Source of the DNA: Tenacibaculum haliotis
Lineage (GTDB): Bacteria > Bacteroidota > Bacteroidia > Flavobacteriales > Flavobacteriaceae
Length of the DNA stretch: 64,000 nt
Direction of reading: 5' to 3'
Assembly: GCF_025215075.1 (NCBI RefSeq)
Contig: NZ_JAOBTH010000024.1
Span: forward strand, 1 to 64,000
Under the pieces are notes generated by a model. That model searched no databases. It had not been told where the DNA came from and saw nothing but the letters and a program-made list of their open reading frames with translations. The stretch's first letter is position 1. Each line of letters starts with the position of its first letter. Positions 36,227 to 44,388 of this stretch are shown here, one piece after another. Position numbers and translations under genes: made by a program.

Positions 36227-36921
36227 TGAAACTCAACGAACAAAACATAGATAATCTATACAAATTCACACGCCAACATTATGTGGAACATTACGATGTG
36301 CAAACCGAATTGGTAGATCATTTAGCAAACGATATTGAACAAATTTGGGTAGCACAACCTACATTATCTTTCGAGCAAGCACGCGATATTTCTTTTAAAA
36401 AATTCGGAATCTTCGGGTTTATGGATGTTGTTGAGGAGAAACAAAAACAACTCGGAAAAAAGTATAGAACCATTTTATGGCGTTACGTAAAAGAATGGTT
36501 TCAATTTCCTAAAATAATTTTAACCGCAAGTATTTTTGCCTTTTATTTTTGCTGCTTGCAATTTAAAGCAGGACTTTATTTATGTATTACTTCTGTAATT
36601 TTCCTAGCAATTATTGATTTATATATTGTGCATAGACTACAAAAAGAAGTTAAAAAACGTTTTACAAAAAATAATAAAAAATGGATGCTAGAAGACACTC
36701 TTTTTAATGTAGCCAGTTTTGGCGGTGTTATGGTTGGCTCGAACATACCACATTTTATAAACCAAACAATAGATGATACACCTTCTAGTGTAGCTGCATT
36801 TTTTATTGCGCTGTTTTTAACAGTAGCTATAATATACTCCTACGTAACGCTGATTGTTATTCCGCAAAAAGCAGAACAGTTATTAGAAGAACATTATCCT
36901 GAATATAAAATCGCTCGATAA
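36226..36921 (+). CDS. PadR-array membrane protein 5
   Basis: 231 residues. The N-domain has HYDVQTELVDH at 22-32 and then FEQARDISFKKFGIFGFMDVV (residues 49-69 approximately). Its first 38 residues are identical to those of member 6, while the membrane part (four helices from about 95) differs clearly. The C-terminal segment YVTLIVIPQKAEQLLEEHYPEYK is also shared in outline with member 6, so both cytoplasmic ends are conserved and the membrane core is variable. Confidence 0.75.
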   Translation: MKLNEQNIDNLYKFTRQHYVEHYDVQTELVDHLANDIEQIWVAQPTLSFEQARDISFKKFGIFGFMDVVEEKQKQLGKKYRTILWRYVKEWFQFPKIILTASIFAFYFCCLQFKAGLYLCITSVIFLAIIDLYIVHRLQKEVKKRFTKNNKKWMLEDTLFNVASFGGVMVGSNIPHFINQTIDDTPSSVAAFFIALFLTVAIIYSYVTLIVIPQKAEQLLEEHYPEYKIAR

Positions 36922-37620
36922 ATGAAACTCAACGAACAAAACATAGATAATCTATACAAATTCACGCGTCAACATTATGTGGAGCATTACGATGTGCAAA
37001 CCGAATTGGTTGACCATTTAGCTAATGACATTGAAAAAATAATAGCCGAACAACCTACATTATCTTTCGAGCAAGCACGCGATGTTTCTTTTAAAAAATT
37101 CGGAATTTTCGGATTTATGGATGTTGTTGATCAAAAAATCGTTCAATTAAATAAAAAATACTTTAGGCTTATTTTAAGTTTTGTAAAACAATGGTTTCGG
37201 TTGCCTAAAATTATACTTACACTTTGTTTTATTGTATTGTTTTATCAATTGCAAAATTTAACGATTGCCTATTATATTTATAGTGGAGTATTTTTTAGCG
37301 TTATTCTTTTAGAAACAGTTAAAATGTTTCAATCAAAAAGAAAAATCAATCAAAAAGTAGCTTTAACAGGTAAAAAATGGTTGTTAGAAGATATTTATTT
37401 AAGGCAAAGTTTAGGGAACTTAGCGTTAATTATTTTTTATGCGTATGATTTGTTTTTACCACACGACGATGGTTTCATAGCAATGAATCAATTTAGTCGT
37501 TGGTTATCCGCAGCTTTAATCGTTTTAACAATTTTGATTGGTTATATCACCCTAATTGTGGTTCCCAACAAATCAGAGGAATTACTAGCTAATCATTATC
37601 CAGAATATAAATTGACTTAA
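36922..37620 (+). CDS. PadR-array membrane protein 6
   Basis: 232 residues, sister of member 5 and starting at the very next base after its stop. Identical to member 5 over residues 1-38; the nucleotide differences there are all silent. The membrane helices (from about 95) have diverged, and the tail ends YITLIVVPNKSEELLANHYPEYK. Last gene of the array; the composite repeat copy D follows within ten bases. Confidence 0.75.
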   Translation: MKLNEQNIDNLYKFTRQHYVEHYDVQTELVDHLANDIEKIIAEQPTLSFEQARDVSFKKFGIFGFMDVVDQKIVQLNKKYFRLILSFVKQWFRLPKIILTLCFIVLFYQLQNLTIAYYIYSGVFFSVILLETVKMFQSKRKINQKVALTGKKWLLEDIYLRQSLGNLALIIFYAYDLFLPHDDGFIAMNQFSRWLSAALIVLTILIGYITLIVVPNKSEELLANHYPEYKLT

Positions 37621-37629
37621 TTCTGTATT

Positions 37630-37708
37630 CATCAACCCGAACTTGTTTCAGATTCACATTACAACAACGTAATTTTTGGTGTGATTCTGAAATAAATTCA
37701 GAATGACG
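37630..37708. repeat. Composite palindromic repeat, copy D
   Basis: CCGAACTTGTTTCAGATTC (a degraded first palindrome) and GATTCTGAA-ATAAA-TTCAGAATG, same order as copy B and opposite to copy C. It ends 18 bases before the stop of the convergent rsmI gene, so it may act as a transcript end for both sides. Confidence 0.8.
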
Positions 37709-37725
37709 TATCAATATTACAAAAA

Positions 37726-38397
37726 CTACTTTTTACCATCAACAACAATAACAATTTCGCCTTTTGCAGGTTTTTCTGTATAATATGATAAAACTTCTAC
37801 TACTGTTCCTCGCTTGGTTTCTTCAAACATTTTTGTCAATTCTCTAGAAACTGATATTTGTCTGTCTTCTCCAAAATACTCACCGAAATGCGCTAATGTT
37901 TTTAATAATTTATGCGGACTTTCGTAAAAAATCATGGTACGTTTTTCTTCGGATAAAAGAGTTAATCGTGTTTGGCGACCTTTTTTAACCGGTAAAAATC
38001 CTTCGAAAACAAATTTATCGTTCGGTAAGCCAGAATTTACCAATGCAGGAACAAAAGCAGTAGCTCCAGGCAAACATTCAACGTCAATATTTTGTTGTAC
38101 ACAAGCACGGGTTAGTAAAAAACCAGGATCAGAGATTGCAGGCGTTCCAGCATCAGAAATTAAAGCACAAGTTTCACCATTTTTTAATCTATTTAAAACA
38201 CCTTCAACCGATTTATGTTCGTTATGCATGTGATGACTGTACATTTGCGTACCAATCTCAAAATGCTTTAACAATTTACCGCTTGTACGCGTATCTTCCG
38301 CTAAAATAAAATCCACTTCTTTCAAAATTCTAAGTGCCCTTAAGGTAATATCTTCTAAATTTCCAATAGGTGTTGGTACCAAATACAATTTGCTCAT
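37726..38397 (-). CDS. rsmI: 16S rRNA (C1402) ribose-2'-O-methyltransferase
   Basis: A 223-residue RsmI of the tetrapyrrole-methylase fold. The N-terminus is LYLVPTPIGNLEDITLRAL, followed by DFILAEDTRTSGKLL, NGETCALISDAGTPAISDPG (about 73-92) and CLPGATAFVPALVNSGLP. It methylates the 2'-OH of C1402 in the ribosomal P site. Somewhat short because the C-terminal domain of longer homologues is missing, which is usual in this phylum. Confidence 0.95.
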   Translation of the reverse strand: MSKLYLVPTPIGNLEDITLRALRILKEVDFILAEDTRTSGKLLKHFEIGTQMYSHHMHNEHKSVEGVLNRLKNGETCALISDAGTPAISDPGFLLTRACVQQNIDVECLPGATAFVPALVNSGLPNDKFVFEGFLPVKKGRQTRLTLLSEEKRTMIFYESPHKLLKTLAHFGEYFGEDRQISVSRELTKMFEETKRGTVVEVLSYYTEKPAKGEIVIVVDGKK

Positions 38398-38473
38398 AGT
38401 ACAAAGCTACAACAAAGTTTTAGTATCTTTTTAAATTTTACAGATGTCATGTAAAAAACTATTGCTTTGTTAG

Positions 38474-38582
38474 TTCGAGTGATTTTGAGGCACGAAAAAT
38501 TGTATCGAGAACTAGTTAAAATTCTCCATAATTTACTTCTCGATACAAATTTTATTCATTTCAATCATAATATTTACTCGAA
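38474..38582. repeat. Nested inverted repeat between rsmI and dxs
   Basis: TTGTATCGAGAA (38500-38511) pairs with TTCTCGATACAA (38537-38548), and an outer TTCGAGT (38474-38480) pairs with ACTCGAA (38576-38582). This resembles dispersed repeats I recall from related flavobacterial genomes. It fills most of the 255-base gap and contains no gene. Confidence 0.65.
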
Positions 38583-38640
38583 GTAACAAAATTGAATCTT
38601 TTAACAATGTATTAGTTCTGTTTTGAATTTAAAAAGGTAT

Positions 38641-38648
38641 TACATTTG
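38641..38648 (+). promoter_or_regulatory. -7 box of dxs
   Basis: TACATTTG followed by TGCT and the ATG at 38653. The position excludes the upstream TTG start at 38623 and implies a leaderless or near-leaderless mRNA. Confidence 0.55.
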
Positions 38649-38652
38649 TGCT

Positions 38653-40425
38653 ATGCCAAAAAAGCTGTTAAAAAATATTAATTTTCCTTCGGATGTTAGG
38701 CTACTAACCACCAATCAACTTTCGCAATTAGCTAAAGAATTGCGCGAATTTATTATTGATGTAGTTGCTACAAAAGAAGGTCATTTAGGTGCAAGTTTGG
38801 GCGTGGTAGAACTTACCATTGCCTTGCATTATTTGTTTGATACACCAAACGATCAATTAGTTTGGGATGTTGGACATCAAGCCTACGGGCATAAAATTTT
38901 AACAGGCCGTAAAGATATTTTTCATACCAACAGGCAGTTAGGCGGAATTTCAGGATTTCCAAAACGAAGCGAAAGCGAATACGACACTTTTGGTGTTGGG
39001 CACTCATCAACCTCAATTTCTGCGGCTTTAGGTATGGCCATTGCTTCTAAATTACAAGGTAATAACAAACATCATATTGCGGTTATTGGTGATGCTTCTA
39101 TCGCAAGCGGAATGGCTTTTGAAGCTTTAAATCATGCTGGCGATACGAATGCCAATTTATTGGTTATTTTAAATGACAATGCTATCGGAATCGATCCATC
39201 CGTAGGAGCTTTAAAAGATTATTTAACTAGAATTAAAGCAACCAGATCTGATATTGAGCAACACAATATTTTTGAAGCCTTAAACTTTGATTATTCTGGC
39301 CCAATAGATGGTCATAATTTCGAAGCACTTTTATCAGAGTTAGAACGATTAAAACAGGTTAAAGGACCCAAATTTTTACACATAATTACCACCAAAGGAA
39401 AAGGTTTAAAACAAGCAGAACAAGATCAAGTAAAATACCATGCTCCTGGTAAATTTGATAAAATTTCTGGCGATGTATTGCCAAAAGAAGCTAGTAAGTT
39501 TACAAAATATCAAGATGTATTCGGAAAAACAATTGTTGAATTAGCGCAACAAAATGATAAAATTGTAGGAATCACACCTGCAATGTTAACAGGAAGTTCT
39601 TTAAAATTAATGTTAGAAAAATTTCCAGACCGTACTTTTGATGTTGGTATTGCCGAACAACATGCTGTTACTTTGGCAGCTGGTATGGCAACCCAAGGAA
39701 TCGTTCCGTTTTGTAATATTTACTCTACTTTTTTGCAGCGTGCTTACGATCAAATAATTCATGATGTTGCCTTACAAAATTTACCGATAATTTTTTGTTT
39801 AGACAGAGCTGGTTTGGTAGGAGAAGATGGCGCAACACATCACGGAGTTTTCGATTTAGCATATTTACGTTGTATTCCGAATTTAATAATATTCGCGCCT
39901 CGCAACGAAATTGAATTGCGAAATATTTTATACACAGCACAATTGAGCTTAGAAAATCCGATTGCAATTCGGTATCCGAGAGGCTTTGGAAAATTAGAAA
40001 AATGGCAATTGCCATTTAGCAAAATAAAAATAGGAAAAGGAAGTTGTTTAAAAGAAGGAAACAAGCTTGCTATACTTTCTGTAGGAACTATTGCTAATAA
40101 CGTTTCTGAGGCTATTTATCAGCTTAAAAACCATACTACAGTTGCGCATTACGATATGCGATTTGTAAAGCCTTTAGACATTAATTTACTAGATACTGTT
40201 TTTAATAAATTTGATGCGATTATAACTATTGAAGACGGAACCGTAAAGGGCGGATTTGGAACAGTTGTTTTAGAATACGCTTCAGAAAAAAATTATAAAG
40301 GAACCATTAAGGTTTTAGGTATTCCTGACGAGTTTATTCACCACGCAACGGTAGCAGAATTACAAGAAAAAATTGGTATCGATAGTTTATCAATAAAAAG
40401 CGAAATAGATAATTTATTAAAATAA
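38653..40425 (+). CDS. dxs: 1-deoxy-D-xylulose-5-phosphate synthase
   Basis: A 590-residue transketolase-like enzyme that joins pyruvate and glyceraldehyde 3-phosphate, the first step of the MEP isoprenoid pathway. Visible motifs: HLGASLGVVELTIALHYLF, DVGHQAYGHKILTGR (about 75-89), the thiamine diphosphate motif GDASIASGMAFEALNHAG to LNDN (about 146-173), GIAEQHAVTLAAGMA (about 335) and RAGLVGEDGATHHG. Slightly shorter than the about 620-residue proteobacterial form. The start is set by the -7 box four bases upstream. Confidence 0.95.
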   Translation: MPKKLLKNINFPSDVRLLTTNQLSQLAKELREFIIDVVATKEGHLGASLGVVELTIALHYLFDTPNDQLVWDVGHQAYGHKILTGRKDIFHTNRQLGGISGFPKRSESEYDTFGVGHSSTSISAALGMAIASKLQGNNKHHIAVIGDASIASGMAFEALNHAGDTNANLLVILNDNAIGIDPSVGALKDYLTRIKATRSDIEQHNIFEALNFDYSGPIDGHNFEALLSELERLKQVKGPKFLHIITTKGKGLKQAEQDQVKYHAPGKFDKISGDVLPKEASKFTKYQDVFGKTIVELAQQNDKIVGITPAMLTGSSLKLMLEKFPDRTFDVGIAEQHAVTLAAGMATQGIVPFCNIYSTFLQRAYDQIIHDVALQNLPIIFCLDRAGLVGEDGATHHGVFDLAYLRCIPNLIIFAPRNEIELRNILYTAQLSLENPIAIRYPRGFGKLEKWQLPFSKIKIGKGSCLKEGNKLAILSVGTIANNVSEAIYQLKNHTTVAHYDMRFVKPLDINLLDTVFNKFDAIITIEDGTVKGGFGTVVLEYASEKNYKGTIKVLGIPDEFIHHATVAELQEKIGIDSLSIKSEIDNLLK

Positions 40426-40457
40426 AAAAGCGAATCAATTACGATTCGCTTTTTTTA
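40426..40457. terminator. Terminator between dxs and atpG
   Basis: AAGCGAATC-AATTAC-GATTCGCTT with a strong T run on the plus strand and an A run giving T on the minus strand. It ends both convergent transcripts (dxs and the ATP synthase operon). Confidence 0.8.
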
Positions 40458-40475
40458 TATATAAAATAATAATTC

Positions 40476-41336
40476 TTAATTATTTAAAGCTTCTGCTCCA
40501 CCAACAATTTCAAGGATTTCATTAGTAATTGCTGCCTGACGTGCTTTGTTATATGTTAATAATAACTCATCACGTAATTCAGTTGCATTATCAGTTGCTT
40601 TATGCATTGCTGTCATACGTGCACCGTGCTCTGAAGCGAAAGAATCACGAATTGCTTTATACAATTGTGTTTTTAATGATTTAGGAATCAACTCTAAAAC
40701 AATTTCTTCTTTAGAAGGTTCAAAAACGTAATCTAAATTTACATCTTCATCACTTTCTACTGGTTCAATTGGTAAGAATTGTTCCACCTGAGGAATTTGT
40801 GTTGCTGCATTTTTAAATTGATTGTAAACTAGCTCTATTTTATCATAAGAACCCGCTACATATAAACTCATTAATTTCTCAGCAATTTCTGCAACGTTAT
40901 CAAATGTTAAATCATCGTAGATATCACTTCTGTTTTCAATAACATTGTGTTCTTTCGATAAGATATCGTTTCCTTTTTTACCAATCGCTAATAAATCAAC
41001 AGTTACACCACTGTATTTATTATCGATAGTTTTAATTGTTTCTTTAACAATAGAAGAATTAAAACCACCACACAAACCTCTGTTTGAAGTAACTGCAACT
41101 AGTAATACATTCTTTACTTCTCTTTGGGTTGAATATTCTCCACTAGCATCACTATCTAAAGTAGCGCTTAAGCTTTGTAATAATTCAGTAAGCTTAGATG
41201 AATACGGGCGCATTGCTGTAATTGCATCTTGAGCTTTTTTTAACTTTGCAGCCGATACCATTTTCATGGCAGAGGTAATCTGCATTGTTGATTTAATAGA
41301 AGTAATTCTGTTACGTATTTCTTTTAAGTTCGCCAT
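40476..41336 (-). CDS. atpG: F1Fo ATP synthase gamma subunit
   Basis: 286 residues. The central rotor stalk. The N-terminal helix (NLKEIRNRITSIKSTMQITSAMKMVSAAKLKKAQ) and C-terminal helix (MHKATDNATELRDELLLTYNKARQAAITNEILEIVGGAEA) that form the shaft are both present; SNRGLCGGFN marks the Rossmann-like domain near residue 84. Last gene of the cluster, 72 bases after atpA, with a perfect hairpin in that gap. Confidence 0.96.
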   Translation of the reverse strand: MANLKEIRNRITSIKSTMQITSAMKMVSAAKLKKAQDAITAMRPYSSKLTELLQSLSATLDSDASGEYSTQREVKNVLLVAVTSNRGLCGGFNSSIVKETIKTIDNKYSGVTVDLLAIGKKGNDILSKEHNVIENRSDIYDDLTFDNVAEIAEKLMSLYVAGSYDKIELVYNQFKNAATQIPQVEQFLPIEPVESDEDVNLDYVFEPSKEEIVLELIPKSLKTQLYKAIRDSFASEHGARMTAMHKATDNATELRDELLLTYNKARQAAITNEILEIVGGAEALNN

Positions 41337-41359
41337 ACGAATAGTGTTGAGTATTAAAT

Positions 41360-41394
41360 AATAAGTATTGAGAAGTTATTCCTCAATACTTATT
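41360..41394 (-). other. Hairpin between atpA and atpG
   Basis: AATAAGTATTGAG and CTCAATACTTATT form a perfect 13-pair stem with a nine-base loop. There is no T run, so it is more likely an mRNA processing or stabilising element than a terminator. Confidence 0.5.
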
Positions 41395-41408
41395 ATTAAA
41401 GTCTTTTA

Positions 41409-42989
41409 TTAAGCTGAAAATTTTGCTGAAACTTCTTTTGCAGCAGCTGTTAAAGTATCAATTACTTCATCAGTTAATTTACCTGCTTTTAAAGTATCTA
41501 AAGTATCTCTATGCTTAGCATTTAAATACTCGATATAATCTCTTTCAAATTCTTTTACTTTGTTAACCGGTACATCTTTTAACAAGTTCTTAGAACCTGC
41601 ATAAATGATTGAAATTTGGTCTTCAACAGTATAAGGATCGTTTTGTGCTTGCTTTAAAATTTCAACATTACGTTGTCCTTTAGAAATCACATTCATAGTA
41701 GCTGCATCTAAATCTGAACCAAACTTAGCGAATGCTTCTAATTCACGATATTGAGCTTGATCTAATTTTAACGTACCAGATACTTTTTTCATTGCTTTAA
41801 TCTGAGCGTTACCACCAACACGAGATACTGAAATACCTACGTTAATTGCTGGACGAACACCAGAGTTAAATAAATCTCCATCTAAGAAAATTTGTCCATC
41901 AGTAATCGAAATTACGTTTGTTGGAATATATGCTGAAACGTCTCCTGCTTGTGTTTCAATAATTGGTAATGCAGTTAAAGAACCTCCACCTTTTACAATT
42001 CCTTTTAAAGAATCTGGTAAATCGTTCATTTCACTAGCAATCTTATCATCATTGATTAATTTTGCAGCACGTTCTAATAATCTTGAGTGTAAGTAAAATA
42101 CATCTCCAGGATATGCCTCACGTCCCGGTGGTCTTCTTAATAATAAAGAAATCTCACGGTATGCTACTGCTTGCTTTGATAAATCATCAAATACAATTAA
42201 TGCAGGTCTACCTGTATCTCTAAAAAACTCTCCAATTGCAGCTCCAGCAAATGGTGCATATACTTGCATTGCTGCAGGATCTGATGCATTTGCTGCTACG
42301 ATTGTAGTATAAGCCATTGCGCCTTTATCTTCTAACATGTTAGCAATTGCTGCTACTGTTGAAGCTTTCTGACCGATAGCTACGTATATACAATATACTG
42401 GTTGCCCAGCATCATAAAATTCTTTTTGATTTAAAATGGTATCAATTGCAACGGTAGATTTACCAGTTTGACGGTCACCAATAATCAACTCACGCTGACC
42501 ACGACCTACAGGAATCATTGCATCAATAGATTTAATACCAGTTTGCATTGGTTCAGTTACTGGCTCACGATAAATAACACCAGGAGCTCTACGCTCTAAA
42601 GGCATTTCGTAAGTAGTACCTTCAATTGGTCCTTTACCATCAATAGGCTGACCTAATGTGTTTACAACACGACCAACAATACCTTCACCTGCTCTTAAAG
42701 AAGCAATACGTTCTGTACGTTTTACGGTAGAACCTTCAGTTACACTTGTTGAAGCACCTAATAATACAACACCTGCATTATCATCTTCTAAGTTTAATAC
42801 GATACCTTCTAATCCGTTTTCGAATTCTACTAATTCACCGTATTCTACATTAGATAAACCGTAAACACGAGCAATACCATCACCTACTTGTAATACAGTA
42901 CCTACTTCGTTTAACGTTGCTTTCGCTTCGAAATTTGTTAATTGTTCCTTTAAAATTGCTGAAACTTCAGCTGGTTTAATTGCCGCCAT
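41409..42989 (-). CDS. atpA: F1Fo ATP synthase alpha subunit
   Basis: 526 residues, normal length. The P-loop GDRQTGKST (about 171-179) and the Arg finger region [17 protein letters not shown] (about 375-391) are intact; [25 protein letters not shown] is also present. Alpha sites bind but do not hydrolyse nucleotide and complete the catalytic sites on beta. The beta and epsilon genes (atpD, atpC) are absent from the window, as is usual in Bacteroidota. Confidence 0.97.
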   Translation of the reverse strand: MAAIKPAEVSAILKEQLTNFEAKATLNEVGTVLQVGDGIARVYGLSNVEYGELVEFENGLEGIVLNLEDDNAGVVLLGASTSVTEGSTVKRTERIASLRAGEGIVGRVVNTLGQPIDGKGPIEGTTYEMPLERRAPGVIYREPVTEPMQTGIKSIDAMIPVGRGQRELIIGDRQTGKSTVAIDTILNQKEFYDAGQPVYCIYVAIGQKASTVAAIANMLEDKGAMAYTTIVAANASDPAAMQVYAPFAGAAIGEFFRDTGRPALIVFDDLSKQAVAYREISLLLRRPPGREAYPGDVFYLHSRLLERAAKLINDDKIASEMNDLPDSLKGIVKGGGSLTALPIIETQAGDVSAYIPTNVISITDGQIFLDGDLFNSGVRPAINVGISVSRVGGNAQIKAMKKVSGTLKLDQAQYRELEAFAKFGSDLDAATMNVISKGQRNVEILKQAQNDPYTVEDQISIIYAGSKNLLKDVPVNKVKEFERDYIEYLNAKHRDTLDTLKAGKLTDEVIDTLTAAAKEVSAKFSA

Positions 42990-43010
42990 CTTTTATAATT
43001 TGATGTAAAA

Positions 43011-43568
43011 TTAAATTTGTGGAATATAATGACTATTGTCAAATTCTCTTCTTAACTCATTGAATTGATTAGAAATACTTGCATCATACTGCACATCTCC
43101 AACACGTAAAATAAATCCTCCTATAATATTCGGATTTACTATATTTTCTATACCTGCGCTATTTCCTGTAATTTCTACAATCTTCGCTTGTATTTTATCT
43201 TCTAACTCTTTTGTTAACGCTACTGCTGTAGTAACTTTAGCAACCTGTATTCTTTTATCGTAATCGTAAATAAGAGCATATTGCTTTGCAATTGGCTCTA
43301 ACATGATCATACGTTTATTTTCTTCTAATAAGTTAAATAAACCTTTTACGATATTATCTACTTTATCACCAAAAAGCGCTACTAAAACTTTACGTTTATC
43401 TGCAGCTTTAACTACAGGGCTTTTAAGCATTCTTTTTAAATCACTACTATCTGCAATAGTTTCTGCGATAAACTTCATGTTATCGTTTACTAAAGAATCA
43501 TTGTTTGTTTCTTTAGCAAGATTTAATATTGCTTTTGCGTAACGTAATGCTGGTCTTGCTCCTTTCAT
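43011..43568 (-). CDS. atpH: F1Fo ATP synthase delta subunit
   Basis: 185 residues. The N-terminal RPALRYAKAILNLAKE and the C-terminal NPNIIGGFILRVGDVQYDASISNQ fit the OSCP/delta family. It connects the b-stalk to the top of F1. Spaced seven bases after atpF and 21 before atpA. Confidence 0.95.
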   Translation of the reverse strand: MKGARPALRYAKAILNLAKETNNDSLVNDNMKFIAETIADSSDLKRMLKSPVVKAADKRKVLVALFGDKVDNIVKGLFNLLEENKRMIMLEPIAKQYALIYDYDKRIQVAKVTTAVALTKELEDKIQAKIVEITGNSAGIENIVNPNIIGGFILRVGDVQYDASISNQFNELRREFDNSHYIPQI

Positions 43569-43575
43569 TGATTGC

Positions 43576-44073
43576 TTAGTTTAAAGTAACCTCTTTTAAC
43601 ATTCCATCAACAAGTTTTAATTGCTCGTCTGAAGATGCTAATTCTTTTCTTACTAATTCTTGAGCGATATCGATAGATAAGTTTGCTACATTCTTCTTTA
43701 ATTCAGCGATTGCAGCTTGTTGCTCTTGCTTTATAGTAGCCTTTGCATTTTCTATCATAATAGAAGTTTGCTCTTGTGCTTCTTCTTTAGCTTCAGCGAT
43801 AATGTTTTCTTTAATCTCACGAGCATCTTTCATCATTGCATCTCTTTCTGCACGTGCTTCTTTGATCATTTTTTCATTATCTGCTTGTAAGTTTTGCATT
43901 TCTTTACGAGCATTTTCTGCTTGATCTAATGCACTTTGAATACCTTCTTCTCTTTCATCTAAAGAGCTTAAGATTGGTTTCCAAGCAAATTTTGCTAGTA
44001 AAAATAATAAAACAAGTAAGATTACTGCTTGCATCGCAAATAATCCAATTGGAAAATCGTTAAAAATATCCAT
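43576..44073 (-). CDS. atpF: F1Fo ATP synthase b subunit
   Basis: 165 residues: one N-terminal membrane helix (about 10-28, GLFAMQAVILLVLLFLLAKF) and a long charged coiled coil (KPILSSLDEREEGIQSALDQAENARKEMQ onward). It is the peripheral stalk. A single b gene implies a homodimer. The 91-base gap after atpE contains a strong hairpin. Confidence 0.94.
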   Translation of the reverse strand: MDIFNDFPIGLFAMQAVILLVLLFLLAKFAWKPILSSLDEREEGIQSALDQAENARKEMQNLQADNEKMIKEARAERDAMMKDAREIKENIIAEAKEEAQEQTSIMIENAKATIKQEQQAAIAELKKNVANLSIDIAQELVRKELASSDEQLKLVDGMLKEVTLN

Positions 44074-44105
44074 AATACTTAAAGTGTCTTTTGTTGTTTA
44101 ATTGT

Positions 44106-44145
44106 AAAAACACTTCTGCAACCAACCGTTGCAGAAAGTGTTTTT
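44106..44145 (-). terminator. Attenuator-like hairpin between atpE and atpF
   Basis: ACACTTCTGCAAC and GTTGCAGAAAGTGT form a 13-pair stem with one bulge, loop CAACC, and a T run on the minus strand. In the direction of transcription it comes after atpE and before atpF. It could partly stop transcription and so raise c-subunit expression over downstream genes, or protect the upstream mRNA. Confidence 0.6.
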
Positions 44146-44164
44146 GTTTTTTTGAGTGTCGGAA

Positions 44165-44368
<204 letters not shown>

Positions 44369-44388
44369 TTAAACAAAAATTAAAATTC

